Positions 62,132 through 64,000 of a stretch of 64,000 bases of DNA are shown piece after piece (positions within the stretch are counted from its first letter, which is position 1; every line of letters starts with the position of its first letter). Under the pieces are notes generated by a model. It ran no database searches. It was given only the letters and a program-made list of their open reading frames with translations, and was not told the origin of the DNA. Both the position numbers and the translations under genes were made by a program. Source of the DNA: Pseudomonas extremorientalis (GTDB lineage Bacteria; Pseudomonadota; Gammaproteobacteria; Pseudomonadales; Pseudomonadaceae); NCBI RefSeq assembly GCF_001870465.1, contig NZ_MDGK01000017.1, positions 372,001 through 436,000 on the forward strand, written 5' to 3'.

Positions 62132-62509
62132 TTAAAGGGCGAACTGCGCGAAGCTCACGCCAGCCCCGGCAGGGCGCACATCTTTCAAGAACGAGTCCTT
62201 GTCCGCGCTCAGCTCCAGGGTGATCTCAGGCTTGCGCTTGCCCGCATTGCGCACCACCAGCCCTTCGAGCTTTTCACGCAGGAACACTGTCGGCACCTTC
62301 AGGTGCAGCAACTGATCGGTCTCGGCGTTGTGCATCAACAGGTGGATCCACTCGTACTGGCCCACGGCAATCCGGCCCACCGGCAGGTCGAACCACCAGA
62401 TGTTGCGCTTGCGGTCCAGGTCGGTGAAGTGGCAGTTGTTGACGCCGAGTACGGCACCGCCCAGTTCGGTGTTTCTGCGGGCGATGGCCTGTGCTTTATT
62501 GAGTTTCAT
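62132..62509 (-). CDS. hypothetical protein (125 aa)
   Basis: Not recognised. The start MKLNKAQAIARRNTELGGAV matches a reading with ordinary Pseudomonas codon use. The product is a soluble, mixed alpha/beta chain containing KRNIWWFDLPVGRIAVGQ and repeated hydrophobic strands, with no signal peptide. It marks the right border of the RiPP locus, being ordinary core-genome-like sequence. Confidence 0.55.
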   Translation of the reverse strand: MKLNKAQAIARRNTELGGAVLGVNNCHFTDLDRKRNIWWFDLPVGRIAVGQYEWIHLLMHNAETDQLLHLKVPTVFLREKLEGLVVRNAGKRKPEITLELSADKDSFLKDVRPAGAGVSFAQFAL

Positions 62510-62708
62510 AACCTTCCTACGGGATCTGTGCTTCAGCGTTACAGCCTGAATGTGCCGGGCATTCTCGTGGGTTGGCCGCAAAACATAAAGCCAAACCTGC
62601 GGTCGGCGATGAAATGCCTGACGAAAATAATTGAAACTCTGCCGAACGGCCCCGGGTCAATCTTAGGTAATGACCAAAACCCTTTGATTGTTCTTTCGGA
62701 GAAATACC

Positions 62709-62894
62709 ATGGGCAGCACAGCGGATAAGGCAAAAGGCTTGAAAGACCAGGCCGTCGGCAATATCAAGCAAGGCGTCGGCAAAGTCACCGGTAATGACAA
62801 ACTGCGCGCTGAAGGCGTGGTGCAGGAAAAGAAAGGCCAGGTGGAAAAAGCCGTCGGCGATACCAAGGATGCGGTAAAAAAAGCGACCAAATAG
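62709..62894 (+). CDS. CsbD-family stress protein
   Basis: Small hydrophilic protein of 61 residues, starting [20 protein letters not shown], with repeated G/K/V units ([26 protein letters not shown]). CsbD-like proteins are induced by general stress; their activity is unknown. The ATG at 62709 is preferred over the upstream in-frame start by its GGAGAA site. A terminator follows. Confidence 0.88.
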   Translation: MGSTADKAKGLKDQAVGNIKQGVGKVTGNDKLRAEGVVQEKKGQVEKAVGDTKDAVKKATK

Positions 62895-62914
62895 GCCTGC
62901 TTTTGCGCAACCTG

Positions 62915-62940
62915 ACGGCCATCCACGGATGGCCGTTTTT
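62915..62940 (+). terminator. terminator after csbD-like gene
   Basis: ACGGCCATC, loop CACG, GATGGCCGT, then five T. Confidence 0.85.
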
Positions 62941-63062
62941 ATGTCACATGGCGTGATTAAAGTTTCGAAATTGTTTCAAGGTCGCCAAATAGGCTACCTT
63001 GATGTAGAAAACGGCCCCTGAGTCGCCCACAAACTCAACCTTTATGCGGCGAAAGGAGACGC

Positions 63063-64000
63063 TATGATTTTTCCGGTTCTCGATGGTCTGAAGCTGCATA
63101 AAGTGCTGTTGCGTACCGTCAAGGAATTCGTCGATGACGAAATGCCCACCTACGCTTCGGCACTGGCCTACCAGATGCTGTTCTCGCTGTTCCCCTTCCT
63201 GCTGTTCCTGATTGCCCTGATCGGTTTCCTGCACCTGCCGGATTTCTTCACCTGGCTGCGCCTGCAATCGGAGCTGGTGTTGCCGCCCCAGGCCCTCGAG
63301 CAGGTCAACCCGGTGATCGACCAGTTGCAGCAATCCAAGGGTGGCCTGCTGTCGGTGGGTATCGTGATTGCGCTGTGGACCGCCTCGGCCGGTGTGCGCC
63401 TGATGATGAGCGCGATGAACGCCGCCTACGACGTGGTGGAAGGTCGGCCGATCTGGAAGCGCTTCCCGCTGTCGATTTTCTACACCGTCGGCATCGCCGG
63501 TATGTTGCTGGCCGCGGCCGCGCTGATGGTCCTGGGCCCGCAAGTGATGGAGTGGCTGGCCGGGCAGATCGGCATGCAGGAATTCGTTGTGACCCTGTGG
63601 ACCATCCTGCGTTGGCCGTTGATCGTGATTTTGCTGATGTTCGCCGTGGCCCTCATGTACTACGTGATGCCGGACGTCGAGCAGAAATTCCGCTTCATCA
63701 CCCCAGGCTCCGTGCTGGCGGTGGTGGTGTGGATCGTCGCGTCCCTGGGCTTTGGCTACTACGTCAAAACCTTCGCCGACTACAACGCCATGTATGGCAG
63801 TATCGGTGCGATCATCGTGCTGCTCCTGTATTTCTATATTTCCGCCGCCGTGTTGCTGCTGGGGGCGGAAATGAACGCGGTGATCGAACACATGTCCGCC
63901 GAAGGCAAGGACCCGGGTGAGAAGGAATTCGATCAGTCCGCGCCGCCTGTCGGCGAAAAACAGCACGTCTCCGGCCTCGGCCGGGACCACTCCAAGCCCA
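63063..64000 (+). CDS. YihY/UPF0761 family inner-membrane protein (truncated by window end)
   Basis: Membrane protein of the YihY/BrkB family, long misannotated as RNase BN. The visible 312 residues have about six hydrophobic segments, with EMPTYASALAYQMLFSLFPF at the start and the family motif NAMYGSIGAIIVLLLYFYIS (split as NAMYGSIGAII and VLLLYFYIS). AAAGGAGACG precedes the ATG. The C-terminus continues beyond base 64000. Function unknown. Confidence 0.88.

Overview
The window reads as a chromosomal segment of a fluorescent Pseudomonas (P. fluorescens group). The evidence is high GC, gene order matching known Pseudomonas blocks (icmP-bifA-sodB-argO-ACT-argP; gts-oprB-hexR-zwf-pgl-eda; MaoC-lysophospholipase-fadD2-fadD1; the scpA-scpB-rluB block), and five inverted REP pairs plus one REP-derived terminator of the GTGGGAGGGGGCTTGCCCCC type. 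No rRNA, tRNA, CRISPR array, transposase or phage gene was seen.

Layout. 1-4.1 kb: two divergent arginine/ornithine antiporter paralogues and an AlkA-type glycosylase. 4.2-9.9 kb: a CoA-transferase and an envelope-stress-like two-component locus (membrane coiled-coil protein, response regulator, Spy/CpxP-like protein, sensor kinase). That locus is split by an opposite-strand ImmA/IrrE peptidase plus membrane-protein pair, which has a LexA-type box upstream. 9.9-15.6 kb: YciI/YciB, PHP phosphatase, YciO, ScpA/ScpB, RluB. 15.7-17.0 kb: a REPIN, an M29/NicX-like metalloenzyme, and a 45-codon peptide gene with a perfect Shine-Dalgarno site, the two separated by a perfect palindrome. 17.4-29.9 kb: an aromatic permease with a Trp-containing leader ORF, a pentapeptide-repeat protein, ArfB, an MFS protein, small proteins, an AraC regulator, TrkH, imelysin IcmP, BifA and SodB. 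30-34 kb: ArgO/ArgP and hypothetical neighbours. 34-46.2 kb: a sugar locus (AGE-family isomerase, glucose ABC transporter, OprB, mutarotase, HexR, Zwf, Pgl, Eda), in which the same operator/promoter occurs twice. 46.3-54 kb: an aminotransferase, a DUF2383 gene with a sigma-54 promoter, and fatty-acid genes ending with tandem fadD2-fadD1.

54.0-62.0 kb is the most distinctive region: a compact, apparently uncharacterised RiPP (ribosomally made, post-translationally modified peptide) locus. It encodes a 51-residue cysteine-free precursor, a hairpin, YcaO, TfuA, an HExxH protein, a ubiquitin-like sulfur carrier ending in GG, a MoeB/ThiF E1-rhodanese fusion, an MFS exporter and a JmjC/cupin-type oxygenase. 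A convergent PhzR-like LuxR solo follows. A phz-box-like palindrome sits at the -35 region of the precursor promoter, so the LuxR protein probably controls the operon in response to an acyl-homoserine lactone made elsewhere. The gene set suggests peptide thioamidation fed by a dedicated sulfur relay, with one or two oxidative tailoring steps. This is inference from families; no product can be read from sequence alone.

62.1-64 kb: a hypothetical protein, a CsbD-like stress protein and a truncated YihY-family membrane protein.
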